Shown: one piece after another, positions 48,826-58,497 of the stretch
Numbering within the stretch: position 1 is the stretch's first letter
Layout of the letters: every line of letters starts with the position of its first letter
Source: Halopolyspora algeriensis
Lineage (GTDB): Bacteria; Actinomycetota; Actinomycetes; Mycobacteriales; Pseudonocardiaceae
Assembly: GCF_003337235.1 (NCBI RefSeq)
Contig: NZ_QPJC01000001.1
Location: forward strand, 274,256-338,255
Direction: 5' to 3'
Length of the DNA stretch: 64,000 nucleotides
The notes under the pieces: model-generated
Database searches by the model: none
What the model saw: the letters and a program-made list of their open reading frames with translations, nothing else
What the model was told of the DNA's origin: nothing
Program-made: the position numbers and the translations under genes

Positions 48826-49656
48826 ATGAGCCAGACTCCGACCGTCACGTTGAACTCCGGCGCCCGGATTCCGCAGCTCGGTTTCGGGGTTTTCCAGGTT
48901 CCGCCCGACGAGGTGTTCGAACCGGTGCGCACGGCCATCGAGGCCGGCTACCGCAGCATCGACACCGCCGCCGCGTACGGCAACGAAGAGGGCGTCGGCA
49001 GGGCCATCGCCGAATCGGGCGTGGCTCGCCAGGAGCTGTTCGTCACCACCAAGCTGTGGAACGACCAGCAGGGCTACGACGAGACCCTGCGCGCCTTCGA
49101 CGCGAGTCTGAACAAGCTCGGTCTCGATTACGTGGATCTCTACCTGATCCACTGGCCCGCGCCGGGCCAGGACCTCTACATCGACACGTGGAAGGCGTTC
49201 GAGAAGCTGCACGCCGACGGCAGGGCGAAGTCGATCGGCGTGTCGAACTTCCAGATCCCGCACCTGCGCAGGGTCCTGGAGGAGACCGACGTGGTGCCCG
49301 CCGTCAATCAGATCGAGTTGCACCCGAACCTGCAGCAGCCCGACCTGCGCGCGTTCCACACCGAACACGGCATCACCACCGAGGCCTGGAGCCCGATCGG
49401 TCAGGGCAAGGGTCTGCTGGAGGACACCACGCTGACCTCCCTGGCCGACAAGTACGGCAAAACTCCGGCTCAAATCGTGCTGCGCTGGCACATGCAGTTG
49501 GGAAACGTGGCGATCCCGAAGTCGGTCACGCCGTCCCGCGTGCGGGAGAATCTCGACGTCTTCGACTTCGAAATCGCCGAGGACGACATGAAGGTCATCG
49601 CCGGCCTGGAAACCGGCACCAGGGTCGGCCCCGACCCGGACGTGTTCGGGGCGTGA
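48826..49656 (+). CDS. Aldo/keto reductase (2,5-diketo-D-gluconate reductase-like)
   Basis: A 276-residue AKR. Catalytic residues are present: D and Y in YRSIDTAAAYGNEEGVGRAI, K in LFVTTKLWND, H in DLYLIHWPAPG. The cofactor loop is IPKSVTPSRVRENLDVFDFE. It reduces aldehydes or ketones with NADPH; the physiological substrate is unknown. CTGGGAGG lies before the ATG at 48826. A terminator hairpin overlaps the end of the convergent gene. Confidence 0.92.
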   Translation: MSQTPTVTLNSGARIPQLGFGVFQVPPDEVFEPVRTAIEAGYRSIDTAAAYGNEEGVGRAIAESGVARQELFVTTKLWNDQQGYDETLRAFDASLNKLGLDYVDLYLIHWPAPGQDLYIDTWKAFEKLHADGRAKSIGVSNFQIPHLRRVLEETDVVPAVNQIELHPNLQQPDLRAFHTEHGITTEAWSPIGQGKGLLEDTTLTSLADKYGKTPAQIVLRWHMQLGNVAIPKSVTPSRVRENLDVFDFEIAEDDMKVIAGLETGTRVGPDPDVFGA

Positions 49657-49663
49657 CAGCGAC

Positions 49664-49694
49664 GAGCCTTGCGGGTTCCGAGCCCGCAAGGCTC
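49664..49694. terminator. Bidirectional terminator
   Basis: GAGCCTTGCGGG and CCCGCAAGGCTC pair across a seven-base loop, directly between the convergent aldo/keto reductase and monooxygenase genes; it overlaps the stop of the latter. Confidence 0.7.
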
Positions 49695-50832
49695 ACGCGA
49701 TTCCGACCCGTGCCGGTGTCAGCACGTTGCTGCCCGAGCGCAGAGAGACCACCTGAGTACGGGTGGCCACCCACTTCGGGAACCGGCCGAGCCGCTGCAG
49801 CGGGGTACGACGCTGCGCGGAGGTCAGTGCGGCCTGCCGGGAGACCTTCGCGACCCTGGGTCGCCGTTCCCGCTCGTACCGGCGCAACCTCGACGTGGGA
49901 ATCCCCTCCACGTCGGTGAGCAGGCTCGACAGCAGCCAGGCATCTTCCAGGGTCTGGTTGGCGGCCTGAGCCACCGCGGGCGGCATCGCGTGGACGGCGT
50001 CACCGAGCAACGTCGTGCGCGGGCCACCCCACACTCTCGGCACCTGGTGGCGAATGTGCGGGAAGAAACCCAGGTCGTTGTCGGTGACCGTGGACAGCAG
50101 AGCACCGACCGGCTCCGGCCACCCGTCGAACAGGTTGCGCAGATCGGCCACGGACAGGTCCGGGTGCCCTTCACTCCAGGGGGTGTCGAACCACCAGTGC
50201 AGCAACCCGTTTCCGGCCGGAATGAGACCGCAGTGGCCGTCACGACCTGCGATGTTGAGCGTTTGGTAACCGTGCGCGAGGGGGAGGTCGCTGTAGGTGA
50301 GGCCTTGCCAACTCGCCCAACCGGTCAGCCTCGCCGGCTCCCCGCCGAGCACCTTGCGCCGGACCACCGAGCGCTGCCCGTCGGCACCGACGAGAACGTC
50401 GCCCTCGGCCGAGGAGCCATCGGCGAAGTCCGCGACGACCCGGTCCGGGTACTCGCGCACATCGACGCAACGGCGTCCGAATCGGACCGTCCCGGCAGGA
50501 AGGGTGTCCGCCAACCGCGTGATCAGAGCGCGGCGCGGGGTTTCCACGGTCGGGGCACCGAGACGCTCGGTGACCTCGTCGAGATCGGCTTCCCACAGCA
50601 GGCGGCCGTTCCCGGTCAGTGAGCGCAAGCTGTGCAGCCGGCGGCCGATTCCCTCCAGCGAGACTCCCAGATCGCGCAGCGCGGCAGTTCCGTTGCTCCA
50701 GATCGTGACCCCGGCCCCACCTTCGCGGAGAGCGTCGGCGTGCTCGTAGACACGGACGTGATGTCCCCGGCCGAGCAATCCCTTGGCAACGGCGAGTCCT
50801 CCTATACCACCCCCGATAACCAGAACTCGCAT
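49693..50832 (-). CDS. FAD-dependent monooxygenase
   Basis: A 379-residue group A flavin monooxygenase. It has the GxGxxG start VLVIGGGIGGLAVAKGLLGR, the DG-type motif VLVGADGQRSVVRR and the GD motif TTLLGDAVHAMPPAVAQAAN. It hydroxylates an aromatic or polyketide-type substrate using NAD(P)H and O2; family members include zeaxanthin-epoxidase-like and antibiotic-tailoring enzymes. The ATG at 50832 is chosen; one at 50841 is three codons upstream. No cluster partners are visible. Confidence 0.88.
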   Translation of the reverse strand: MRVLVIGGGIGGLAVAKGLLGRGHHVRVYEHADALREGGAGVTIWSNGTAALRDLGVSLEGIGRRLHSLRSLTGNGRLLWEADLDEVTERLGAPTVETPRRALITRLADTLPAGTVRFGRRCVDVREYPDRVVADFADGSSAEGDVLVGADGQRSVVRRKVLGGEPARLTGWASWQGLTYSDLPLAHGYQTLNIAGRDGHCGLIPAGNGLLHWWFDTPWSEGHPDLSVADLRNLFDGWPEPVGALLSTVTDNDLGFFPHIRHQVPRVWGGPRTTLLGDAVHAMPPAVAQAANQTLEDAWLLSSLLTDVEGIPTSRLRRYERERRPRVAKVSRQAALTSAQRRTPLQRLGRFPKWVATRTQVVSLRSGSNVLTPARVGIA

Positions 50833-51052
50833 CGTCTCCATCCATCCGGTACTGCGCACTCGCCAGGTGATTCTTCTCACAGCCTGCCTCGCTGGAGTTG
50901 CGGGCTGCGCACGGCGATTTTAGCCACCCCTATCGGGCGATCCCGAATTGTCCTTGCTCACACCCATCGGGGAAAGGGGCCTTCCCGGACCACGGCCGGC
51001 GGCGCACGGCGATCCTGGCCGAACCGGCACGAAGCTCGTATGTTCGAGCGGC

Positions 51053-52174
51053 ATGAGTCGACGCACGACGCCTCCCTTCCGCGCCGATCACGTCGGAAGC
51101 CTGCTACGGCCGCCCGCACTTCTCGATGCCCGCAAACGACTCGCCGAAGGCGAGATCACGCGACAGCAGCTGCGGGAGTTCGAGGACGAGGCCATCACCG
51201 ACGTGGTGGCCATGCAGGAGGAGATCGGCCTGTCCAGCGCCACCGACGGAGAGTTCCGCCGCAGCGCCTGGCACATGGATTTCCTTTACCAGCTCGACGG
51301 GATCAGCAGGAACGACGACTCCCGGCTGACCGTGCGGTTCCACAATGCCGACGGTGACATCGAGTTCACCACACCCGAGATGCGGATTTCCGGCAGGATC
51401 GGCCTGGGCCGCACCATCTTCACCGACGACTTCACCGCTCTGGCCCAGCGGACCACGACCGCCGTACCGAAGCTGACGCTGCCCTCGCCCGGCATGGTGG
51501 AATACCGCAGCGGCCGGGCCGCCATCGACGAGAGCGTCTATCCGGACCTCGACGCGTTCCGCGCGGACCTGGCAGCGGCCTACGCCGCCGAGATCCGCGC
51601 ACTGGGCGAACTGGGCTGCCGTTACCTGCAGCTCGACGACACCAGCCTCGCCTACCTCAACGACCCGGATCAGCGAGCGCAGTTCGCCGCGCGAGGTGGT
51701 GATCCGCAGACGCAACATCTGCGCACGATCGAGCTCATGAATGCCGCACTGGCGGGCCGCCCGGACGGCATGGCGGTGACCACACACATGTGCCGGGGCA
51801 ACTACCGCTCGTCGTGGGCCGCCGAAGGCAGCTACGAATTCGTGGCCGAGGCGCTGTTCGGCGAGCTCGACGTAGAGGGCTTCTTCCTGGAGTTCGACGA
51901 CGAGCGATCCGGCGGCTTCGAGCCTCTGCGGTTCGTCCCCCGGGACAAGGTCGTGGTGCTGGGACTGGTCACGACCAAGCGCGGTGAGCTGGAGTCCAAA
52001 GATGCTCTCAAGCGCCGGATCGAGGAGGCCACGCGCTACATCGATCTCGATCAGCTCTGCCTGTCACCGCAGTGCGGGTTCGCCTCCACCCATGAGGGCA
52101 ACGCGCTCACCGTGGAGCAGGAGATCGCCAAGTTGCGTCTGGTCACCGAAACCGCCCGCGAAGTCTGGGGGTGA
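51053..52174 (+). CDS. MetE-like cobalamin-independent methyltransferase
   Basis: A 373-residue single-barrel member of the UROD/MetE-C family (YxjG/YxjH type). HVGSLLRPPALLDARKRLAE opens it, with TDGEFRRSAWHMDFL, the metal His/Cys region AVTTHMCRGNYRSSWAAEG, and LSPQCGFASTHEGN with the expected Cys near the end. Such short proteins lack the MetE N-terminal domain and transfer methyl groups from unknown or non-folate donors; full methionine synthase activity is not certain. A strong hairpin follows the stop. Confidence 0.85.
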   Translation: MSRRTTPPFRADHVGSLLRPPALLDARKRLAEGEITRQQLREFEDEAITDVVAMQEEIGLSSATDGEFRRSAWHMDFLYQLDGISRNDDSRLTVRFHNADGDIEFTTPEMRISGRIGLGRTIFTDDFTALAQRTTTAVPKLTLPSPGMVEYRSGRAAIDESVYPDLDAFRADLAAAYAAEIRALGELGCRYLQLDDTSLAYLNDPDQRAQFAARGGDPQTQHLRTIELMNAALAGRPDGMAVTTHMCRGNYRSSWAAEGSYEFVAEALFGELDVEGFFLEFDDERSGGFEPLRFVPRDKVVVLGLVTTKRGELESKDALKRRIEEATRYIDLDQLCLSPQCGFASTHEGNALTVEQEIAKLRLVTETAREVWG

Positions 52175-52182
52175 CGCCGGGG

Positions 52183-52226
52183 CCGGGTGGCACTGCCGGG
52201 GCCGCTTCGCCCCGGCAGGCCACCGG
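52183..52226. terminator. Terminator after the MetE-like gene
   Basis: CCGGGTGGC/GCCACCGG and an inner GCCGGGGC/GCCCCGGC form stacked stems between convergent genes ending at 52174 and 52247. Confidence 0.65.
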
Positions 52227-52246
52227 TTCGCCCTGTTTCCGGTTGA

Positions 52247-52447
52247 TCAGACGGTGGGCTCGAGAAACCGGCCGGCCACCAGGCCGGGCTCCTCGTCGCC
52301 ATCGAAGCGGACCCACAGCACGGGCCCGTCGAACACGTCCGGTAGCCCCTGAGCGGTTTCGACCACTGTGCCGATCTGATCCTGAAACCGACCGAACGAG
52401 GCGCGCACCCTCGTGCCGGGCTCCAACGGACTCGATGACTGCTCCAT
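52247..52447 (-). CDS. Small hypothetical protein (66 aa)
   Basis: A beta-rich protein: PGTRVRASFGRFQDQIGTVV followed by VLWVRFDGDEEPGLVAGRFL. The repeated strand pattern with glycine turns resembles a KOW/SH3-like small barrel. It has no known function. It is convergent with the MetE-like gene and upstream of nothing on its own strand. Clear start, no good ribosome site. Confidence 0.7.
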   Translation of the reverse strand: MEQSSSPLEPGTRVRASFGRFQDQIGTVVETAQGLPDVFDGPVLWVRFDGDEEPGLVAGRFLEPTV

Positions 52448-52659
52448 AAGGTGGACGGTACGTGTCGCGTGGTTCGAACGGAAAACCGCATCCGAGTGAT
52501 GTTCGTGTTGATCTTGTGCCCAGGGATGTCCGTTCTCGGTGCGTACGGAGCCAGCGAGCGGCGTGCTCGCAAGCCGGAGTGGTCGAACTCACTTGATTCC
52601 GCAAATATTACACACCGTGGTCGTCGGCTCAGCAGGCTTCGGCGGCAGGAGGGAGGCGC

Positions 52660-53289
52660 ATGCGCACGATCGGGCAGCCGGGTGAGTACCAGCTCGAGGT
52701 GAAGAAGTCGCGCTTTCTGTGCGCGCTGGCTCGCGTGACGACCGAAGAACAGGCCCGGGAGTTCGTGCGGCACCGGCGCAGGCTGCATCATGAAGCCCGG
52801 CATCACTGCTCCGCCTACGTCCTCGGTGACGACGGACAGACACAGAAGTCCAGCGACGACGGTGAACCCGCGGGCACGGCCGGAGTCCCGATGCTGGAAG
52901 TGCTGCGGCGCAACGACATCACGAACACCGTGGCGGTGGTATCGCGCCACTTCGGTGGAGTGCTGCTCGGCGCCGGTGGACTGATCCGAGCCTACGGTGG
53001 TGCGGTGTCCGAGGCTCTCGAGCACGTCGGACTCGTCGAGCGGCGCGAGATGCGGGTCGTGTCGACGACGGTGGACCACGGTGTCGCGGGAAAGCTGGAG
53101 AACGATCTGCGCCGTTCGGACTACCTCGTCGCCGACGTGCACTACGGAGCCCGAGTCCGTTTCGATCTGCACATCCCGGAAACCGACGTGGCCGGGTTCG
53201 AGACATGGCTGGCCGAAGCCACCGGCGGTGCCGCCACGATCGGTCTCGGCGGGTCCGTCCACACCGAAGTACCCGTCACCGGGACGTAG
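52660..53289 (+). CDS. yigZ: YigZ/IMPACT family protein
   Basis: A 209-residue YigZ protein: KKSRFLCALARVTTEEQARE, then HCSAYVLGDDGQTQKSSDDG, EPAGTAGVPMLEVL and RHFGGVLLGAGGLIRAYGGA, all family hallmarks. The C-terminal ~60 residues form the DUF1949 domain. Members may act on ribosome-associated or peptide substrates; bacterial function is not settled. GGAGGCGC precedes the ATG. It is convergent with the CNNM/CBS gene, with only seven bases between stops. Confidence 0.9.
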   Translation: MRTIGQPGEYQLEVKKSRFLCALARVTTEEQAREFVRHRRRLHHEARHHCSAYVLGDDGQTQKSSDDGEPAGTAGVPMLEVLRRNDITNTVAVVSRHFGGVLLGAGGLIRAYGGAVSEALEHVGLVERREMRVVSTTVDHGVAGKLENDLRRSDYLVADVHYGARVRFDLHIPETDVAGFETWLAEATGGAATIGLGGSVHTEVPVTGT

Positions 53290-53296
53290 TTCCACG

Positions 53297-54604
53297 CTAT
53301 TGCACCCGGTTCCCACCGCTGCCGTCGAGCCGTTCGATACGCAGCCGGGCGATGCGACGCCCGTCCATCTCCAGCACCGTGAAGCGGTACCCGAGAGCTT
53401 CGATCGAGTCCCCTTCGGCGGGGGTGCGTCCGAACCGACTGAGCACGAAACCGGCGAGAGTGTCGTAGGGCCCTTCGGGCAGCGCGATACCGGTCTGCTC
53501 CTCGACATCGTTGAGATGCAGGAGCCCGTCGACCTCGAAGAGGCCGTCACCGGAGGTCTTCGGTGGTGTGGCACGAGGGTCGTACTCGTCGTAGATCTCG
53601 CCGACGACTTCTTCCACGAGGTCCTCGATGGTGACGATGCCGTCGGTGCCACCGTATTCGTCGACGACGAGGACCAGGTGACCCCCGCCCCGGCGCATCC
53701 GGCCCAGCGCGGCGAGCATGGGTTTGCTCCCCGGCAGCGCGACGATGGGCCGGGCGAGGTCGCCGACCGTGCGCGAGTCCTGGTGGCTGCCGTGAGTGGC
53801 GGCGAACAGGTCCCGCACATGCACGAAACCGATCACGTCGTCGGCGGAGTCCCGGGCCACCGGGTACCGCGAGTGCGGTTTGCCCGCGAGCTCGGTGGCC
53901 GCGTCGGACAACGACATCGTGGCATCCAGAAAGTGCACCTCGGTGCGGGGAACCATGACCTCGCTCAAGACCCGATCACCGGCCTCGAAAGCGTCGGTGA
54001 CCAGCTGGCGTTCCTCGACGGTGAGCTGCTCGTTCGTGCGGACCATGTCGCGGAGTTCCTCTTCGCTGACCGAGCCCTGATCGGTGGTCGGACTGACTCC
54101 CAGCATGCGGACCACCGCGTTCGTGGACTTCGACAGCAGCCAGATGAGCGGCCGGAACACGGTGGCGATCCTGTCGAGGACACCGGCGGAGAACAGGGAC
54201 ACGCCCTCGGGCTTCTGCAGCGCCAGTCGCTTCGGTGCCAGTTCGCCCAGCACCAGCGACAGGTAGGAGACGAGCACGGTCACCAGCACCAGGGCCAGCG
54301 TGGCAGCCACCCCGGCCGGAACGCCCCAATCCTCCAGCAGTGGTTCGAGGCGCACGGCGAGGGTGGCTCCGCCGTAGCTGGAGGCGAAGAAACCGGCGAA
54401 GGTGACCCCGATCTGCACGGCCGACAGGAACCGGTTGGAGTCCTCACGCAGGTGAGTCACCCGGGCACCCCGGCGGCCCTGCTCGGCGAGCTTGCGCACC
54501 TGCCCTTCCCGCAGCGAGACCAGCGCGATCTCCGACGAGGCGAAGAATCCTCCGATCAGCACGAAAAGCAGTACCAGGGCAAGGTTCACCGCGACGCTGT
54601 CCAC
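53297..54604 (-). CDS. CNNM/CBS-domain transporter (CorC/HlyC-like)
   Basis: A 435-residue protein. The N-terminal DUF21/CNNM membrane domain has four helices (ALVLLFVLIGGFFASSEIAL, IGVTFAGFFASSYGGATLAV, LVLVTVLVSYLSLVLGELAP, FRPLIWLLSKSTNAVVRML). A tandem CBS pair follows (VMVPRTEVHFLDATMSLSDA; HLVLVVDEYGGTDGIVTIED), and the C-terminal CorC_HlyC domain completes it. The family is linked to magnesium or cobalt efflux. It is a single gene near the phenylacetate cluster but probably unrelated. Confidence 0.9.
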   Translation of the reverse strand: MDSVAVNLALVLLFVLIGGFFASSEIALVSLREGQVRKLAEQGRRGARVTHLREDSNRFLSAVQIGVTFAGFFASSYGGATLAVRLEPLLEDWGVPAGVAATLALVLVTVLVSYLSLVLGELAPKRLALQKPEGVSLFSAGVLDRIATVFRPLIWLLSKSTNAVVRMLGVSPTTDQGSVSEEELRDMVRTNEQLTVEERQLVTDAFEAGDRVLSEVMVPRTEVHFLDATMSLSDAATELAGKPHSRYPVARDSADDVIGFVHVRDLFAATHGSHQDSRTVGDLARPIVALPGSKPMLAALGRMRRGGGHLVLVVDEYGGTDGIVTIEDLVEEVVGEIYDEYDPRATPPKTSGDGLFEVDGLLHLNDVEEQTGIALPEGPYDTLAGFVLSRFGRTPAEGDSIEALGYRFTVLEMDGRRIARLRIERLDGSGGNRVQ

Positions 54605-54692
54605 AACCCGGGATTGTCACATTCACGCGCGTTCCCGCACGGGTTACGCAGGTCCTCCTGCCGGGAAGCCGCCACCCGCGCGGCCCCGCACC

Positions 54693-55781
54693 TCAGGCGT
54701 CGTAGTCGACGGTGACGGTCTCGGAAACCGGCAGGGACTGGCAGGTGAGCACGAATCCGGCATCGACCTCGGACTGCTCGAGCGCGAAGTTGCGCCGCAT
54801 GCGCACCTCGCCCTCGGTGACCTTGGCGCGGCAGGTCCCGCACACCCCGCCCTTGCACGCGAACGGCAGGTCCGAGCGGATCTTCTGCGCGGCATCGAGC
54901 ACGGGGGTGTCGCGCGGCAGCGACAGCGGCGTCGAGCGCCCGTCCAGTGTCACGGTGACCTCGCTGGAGGGGCCGTCGATACCGGATTCCTCGTGCCGGA
55001 CCGGCTCGGGCGGAACGTCGTCGACGTAGAACAGCTCGCGGTGCACGTTCCCGTCGGGCACCCCGAGCTCGTCGAGAACCTCCTGCGCCCCGGTGACCAT
55101 TCCGTACGGCCCGCACAACCACCAGTGCTCGTCGCCCTCGAACGGCACGAGCGTGCCCAGCAGTCCTCGCAGCTTGTCGGCGTCGAGGCGACCGGAAACC
55201 AGCTCCGACTCGCGGGGCTCCCGCGACAGCACGTGCACCAGCTCCAGCCGTGCGGGATAGGTGTCCTTGAGATCGGCGAGCTCGTCGGCGAACATCACGG
55301 TGTCGCTGCGCCGGTTGCCGTAGATCAGGGTCACCTGCGAGTCGGTCTCGGCCAGCAGCGACGCCGCGATGGACAGCACCGGTGTGATCCCCGACCCGGC
55401 GGCGACGAGTACGTGGCGCCCGGAGCGGGTGAGATCGGGCGTGAACGAACCGGTGGGTGGGAGCACGTCGACCTCGTCCCCCGCCGAAACCTCGCCGGTC
55501 AGCCAGCCGGAGAACAGCCCGTCCGGGACCAGCCGCACACCGATGCGGGGCTTGTGTCCCCACGCCGCACAGATCGAATAGGACCGCCGCTGTTCTCCGT
55601 GCTCCTCCCGCCGCCGCAGCGTCAGCGACTGGCCGGGCCGGAAGGCGAATTCCTCGGCGAGGGCCTCGGGAACGTCGAAGGTCACGGCGACGGCGTCGTC
55701 ACACAGCCGCTGAACGTCCGCGACGCGCAGGGTGTGGAATCCGGAGCGCCTCCTGGCCGGAAGCTCCACTGTAGACGTCAC
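54693..55781 (-). CDS. paaE: Phenylacetyl-CoA epoxidase reductase subunit
   Basis: A 362-residue flavoprotein reductase. It has the FAD motif RSYSICAAWG, the NAD(P)H region WLCGPYGMVTGAQEVLDELG, and a C-terminal plant-type 2Fe-2S domain with CKGGVCGTCRAKV and a final Cys in VLTCQSLPVSE. It passes electrons from NADPH to the PaaA di-iron centre. It is the last gene of paaZABCDE and starts three bases after the paaD stop. Confidence 0.95.
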   Translation of the reverse strand: MTSTVELPARRRSGFHTLRVADVQRLCDDAVAVTFDVPEALAEEFAFRPGQSLTLRRREEHGEQRRSYSICAAWGHKPRIGVRLVPDGLFSGWLTGEVSAGDEVDVLPPTGSFTPDLTRSGRHVLVAAGSGITPVLSIAASLLAETDSQVTLIYGNRRSDTVMFADELADLKDTYPARLELVHVLSREPRESELVSGRLDADKLRGLLGTLVPFEGDEHWWLCGPYGMVTGAQEVLDELGVPDGNVHRELFYVDDVPPEPVRHEESGIDGPSSEVTVTLDGRSTPLSLPRDTPVLDAAQKIRSDLPFACKGGVCGTCRAKVTEGEVRMRRNFALEQSEVDAGFVLTCQSLPVSETVTVDYDA

Positions 55782-55784
55782 TGC

Positions 55785-56309
55785 TCAGATCTCCTTCATG
55801 TGCTCGAACGGTTCGGAGCACGAGCGGCAGCGCCGCAGCGCCTTGCACGCGGTCGCGCTGAACTCCGAAAGCTCGTCGGTGGCCTCCGACCCGCAGTTCG
55901 GGCAGTGTGCGTGCCTGCGCGGTGGTCCCAACGTCAGCGGCACCGGCCCCTGCTGCGTGTGCGGTGCCCGGCCGGGTGGGGCGATGCCGTGCTCGGCCAG
56001 CTTGCGGCGGCCCGCGTCACTGATCCAGTCGGTGGTCCACGGCGGGTCCAGTGCGGTGCGCACCTCCACGCGGGTGTAGCCGGCCTCGGTGAGCGTGCGG
56101 TGCAGATCGGCACGCATCTCGCTGATGGCCGGGCAGCCCGAGTAGGTGGGGGTGACGGTCACGATCACCCGGCCCGGCTCGGGAGTCTCGACGTCGCGCA
56201 GGACACCGAGATCGGCCAGCGTGAGCATGGGCAGTTCCGGGTCGGTCACCGTCTCGGCAACGCTGCGGGCGGTATCGGCCCGGACACCGGTATCGAACGC
56301 GGTCACCAT
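55785..56309 (-). CDS. paaD: Phenylacetate epoxidase maturation protein
   Basis: A 174-residue PaaD. The N-terminal MIP18/DUF59 domain has VTDPELPMLTLADLGVLRDV and PTYSGCPAISEMRADL. A C-terminal zinc ribbon has HCPNCGS and CRSCSEPF. PaaD is thought to help insert iron or Fe-S centres into the epoxidase. Its start overlaps the paaC stop by seven bases, so synthesis is coupled. The order A-B-C-D-E is the standard one. Confidence 0.93.
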   Translation of the reverse strand: MVTAFDTGVRADTARSVAETVTDPELPMLTLADLGVLRDVETPEPGRVIVTVTPTYSGCPAISEMRADLHRTLTEAGYTRVEVRTALDPPWTTDWISDAGRRKLAEHGIAPPGRAPHTQQGPVPLTLGPPRRHAHCPNCGSEATDELSEFSATACKALRRCRSCSEPFEHMKEI

Positions 56310-57193
56310 GTCGCCTCCGGGTGCGCACGGGCGAGGCTCTGCATCTCGGCGAGCAGGTATCCGAGGTGCTCGGTGTGCACCCCGTCACGGCCCGCGCGGT
56401 CGGCGACCCGCCCCATCGGGGCCACCTCCGGTCGCCGCAGGCCCGCAGGCTCGAGCACCTGCCCGAGCACGTCGTCGAACTCGTCGCGCAACTCGGCCGG
56501 GTCGACCCCGACACCCGCGTCCACCACGCGGCGCTGCACGGCGTGGGCGGTGAACAGTTCGGCCACCAGCGGCCACACCTCGTCGAGTCCCCGCTGCATG
56601 CGCTCGTGCGAGTGGTCCGTGCCGTCGCCGAGCCGCACGGCCCACCGCGCGGCGTAGTCGCGGTGGTAGGTGAGTTCCTTGACGCCCTTGGCCGCGATCG
56701 CCGCGAGCACCGGATCCCGCGAACGGCTCAGGCGGCTGAACTCGGCCAGCTTCCACGTCGAAAACACCAGCAGCTGCGCGATCGTCCGCCCGAAGTCACC
56801 TCCGGGAAGCTCGGCCAGTCGCACGTTGCGGAACCGGTTCTCGTCCCGGAAGTAGGCCAGCTCGTCCTCGCTGCGCCCGGTGCCGTCGGTCTGCCCGGCT
56901 CGCGCGAGCAGCATCCGGGCCTGCCCGAGCAGGTCGAGCGCGATGTTGGCCAAGGCGACCTCGTCCTCCAGCTCGTGGGCACGGGTACACCACTCGGTCA
57001 ACCGATGGGACAGGATCAGCGCGTCGTCACCGAGCATCAGGCAATAGGCGGCGAGGTCGTCGCCGTCCACCCCGCTGGGCACCGCCGTGTCCACTCCGGC
57101 CAGCGGATCGTCGAACCCGGTGCCGAACGCCCAGCGCGCATCCCCCTCGGCATGGTCGGCGACCAGGGCCTCGTAAGCATTGTCGAACGACAT
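56303..57193 (-). CDS. paaC: Phenylacetyl-CoA epoxidase structural subunit
   Basis: A 296-residue ferritin-like protein. DALILSHRLTEWCTRAHELE is followed by EVALANIALDLLGQARMLLA and the KELTYHRDYAARWAVRLGDG helix, typical of PaaC, which lacks a working di-iron site and supports PaaA. The paaB stop lies seven bases upstream. The product forms the (PaaAC)2 core with PaaA. Confidence 0.94.
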   Translation of the reverse strand: MSFDNAYEALVADHAEGDARWAFGTGFDDPLAGVDTAVPSGVDGDDLAAYCLMLGDDALILSHRLTEWCTRAHELEDEVALANIALDLLGQARMLLARAGQTDGTGRSEDELAYFRDENRFRNVRLAELPGGDFGRTIAQLLVFSTWKLAEFSRLSRSRDPVLAAIAAKGVKELTYHRDYAARWAVRLGDGTDHSHERMQRGLDEVWPLVAELFTAHAVQRRVVDAGVGVDPAELRDEFDDVLGQVLEPAGLRRPEVAPMGRVADRAGRDGVHTEHLGYLLAEMQSLARAHPEATW

Positions 57194-57199
57194 GGGGCC

Positions 57200-57541
57200 T
57201 CACATGTGCGGGACGTCGTCGGGAATGGAGTAGAAGGTCGGATGGCGATACACCTTGTCCGCGCTCGGCGCGAAGAACGAGTCCTTCTCGTCCGGGCTGG
57301 AGGCGGTGATGTGCTCGGCACGCACCACCCAGATGCTCACGCCCTCGTTGCGCCGGGTGTAGAGATTGCGCGCGTTGTGCAGGGCCATCTCCTCGTCGGC
57401 GGCGTGCAGCGAGCCGACGTGGACGTGGTTGAGGCCGCGCTTGCCGCGCACGAACACCTCGTACAGCGGCCACGAGGAGCGCGGGGTCTCCGAACCGGGC
57501 GGGGCATCGCCGGTTCCCGTGGTGGGCCGGTCCTGACTCAT
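57200..57541 (-). CDS. paaB: Phenylacetyl-CoA epoxidase small subunit
   Basis: A 113-residue Paa[21 protein letters not shown] then [20 protein letters not shown] and [20 protein letters not shown] are the family core. The N-terminal ~20 residues are proline/glycine-rich and extend beyond the Escherichia coli protein. PaaB bridges the AC heterodimers. Its ATG overlaps the paaA stop by four bases. Confidence 0.94.
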   Translation of the reverse strand: MSQDRPTTGTGDAPPGSETPRSSWPLYEVFVRGKRGLNHVHVGSLHAADEEMALHNARNLYTRRNEGVSIWVVRAEHITASSPDEKDSFFAPSADKVYRHPTFYSIPDDVPHM

Positions 57542-58497
57542 GCCGCTGCTCCTTCCTTCCGCGCGTTCTCCTTGGCCGCGTGGGCGGCCGCGGCGTCGCG
57601 CACCCACTGGCCGTCCTCGTGTGCGGCTCTGCGGCGTTCGAGGCGCTGCGCGTTGCAAGGCCCGTTGCCGCCGATGACCTGCTTGAACTCGGACCAGTCG
57701 GGCTCGGAGAAGTCGTAGTGCCCGCGCTCGGGGTTCCACACCAGACCCGAGTCGGGCAGGCTCACGCCGAGCGCTTCGGCCTGCGGCACGGTCATGTCGA
57801 CGAACTTCTGCCGCAGCTCGTCGTTGGTGTGCCGTTTGATGCCCCACGCCATCGACTGCTGCGTGTTGGGTGAATCCCCGTCGGGTGGGCCGAACATCAT
57901 CAGCGAGGGCCACCACCAGCGGTCGGTGGCGTCCTGCACCATCTCCCGCTGCTCGTCGGTGCCGCGCATCATCGTCATCAGCAGCTCGTACCCCTGCCGC
58001 TGGTGGAACGACTCCTCCTTGCAGATGCGGATCATCGCCCGCGCGTACGGGCCGTAGGAGCACCGGCACAGCGGGACCTGGTTGACGATCGCGGCACCGT
58101 CGACCAGCCAACCGATGACGCCGATGTCGGCGAAGTTCAACGTCGGGTAGTTGAAGATCGACGAGTACTTCTGGCGACCGCCGACGAGCTTGCCGGTCAG
58201 GTCGTCGCGGTCGGCGCCCAGTGTCTCGGTGGCGGAGTACAGGTACAGCCCGTGCCCGGCCTCGTCCTGCACCTTGGCCAGCAGGATCGCCTTGCGGCGC
58301 AGGCTCGGTGCCCGCGTGAGCCAGTTGCCTTCCGGCTGCATTCCGATGATCTCGGAGTGCGCGTGCTGGGCGATCTGGCGGACCAGGGTCTTGCGGTAGC
58401 CCTCGGGCATCCAGTCGCGTGGCTCGATGCGCTGGTCCCGTTCGATCGTGGCGTCGAAGTGCTGCTGCAGCTGTTCGTCGGACAGTGTTGCGGTCAT
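57538..58497 (-). CDS. paaA: Phenylacetyl-CoA epoxidase catalytic subunit
   Basis: A 319-residue di-iron oxygenase. The helices with ligands are [20 protein letters not shown] (E-x2-H) and [20 protein letters not shown] (E-x2-H). It inserts oxygen into the ring of phenylacetyl-CoA to give the 1,2-epoxide. It overlaps paaZ upstream and paaB downstream by four bases each, so the unit is tightly coupled. Confidence 0.96.
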   Translation of the reverse strand: MTATLSDEQLQQHFDATIERDQRIEPRDWMPEGYRKTLVRQIAQHAHSEIIGMQPEGNWLTRAPSLRRKAILLAKVQDEAGHGLYLYSATETLGADRDDLTGKLVGGRQKYSSIFNYPTLNFADIGVIGWLVDGAAIVNQVPLCRCSYGPYARAMIRICKEESFHQRQGYELLMTMMRGTDEQREMVQDATDRWWWPSLMMFGPPDGDSPNTQQSMAWGIKRHTNDELRQKFVDMTVPQAEALGVSLPDSGLVWNPERGHYDFSEPDWSEFKQVIGGNGPCNAQRLERRRAAHEDGQWVRDAAAAHAAKENARKEGAAA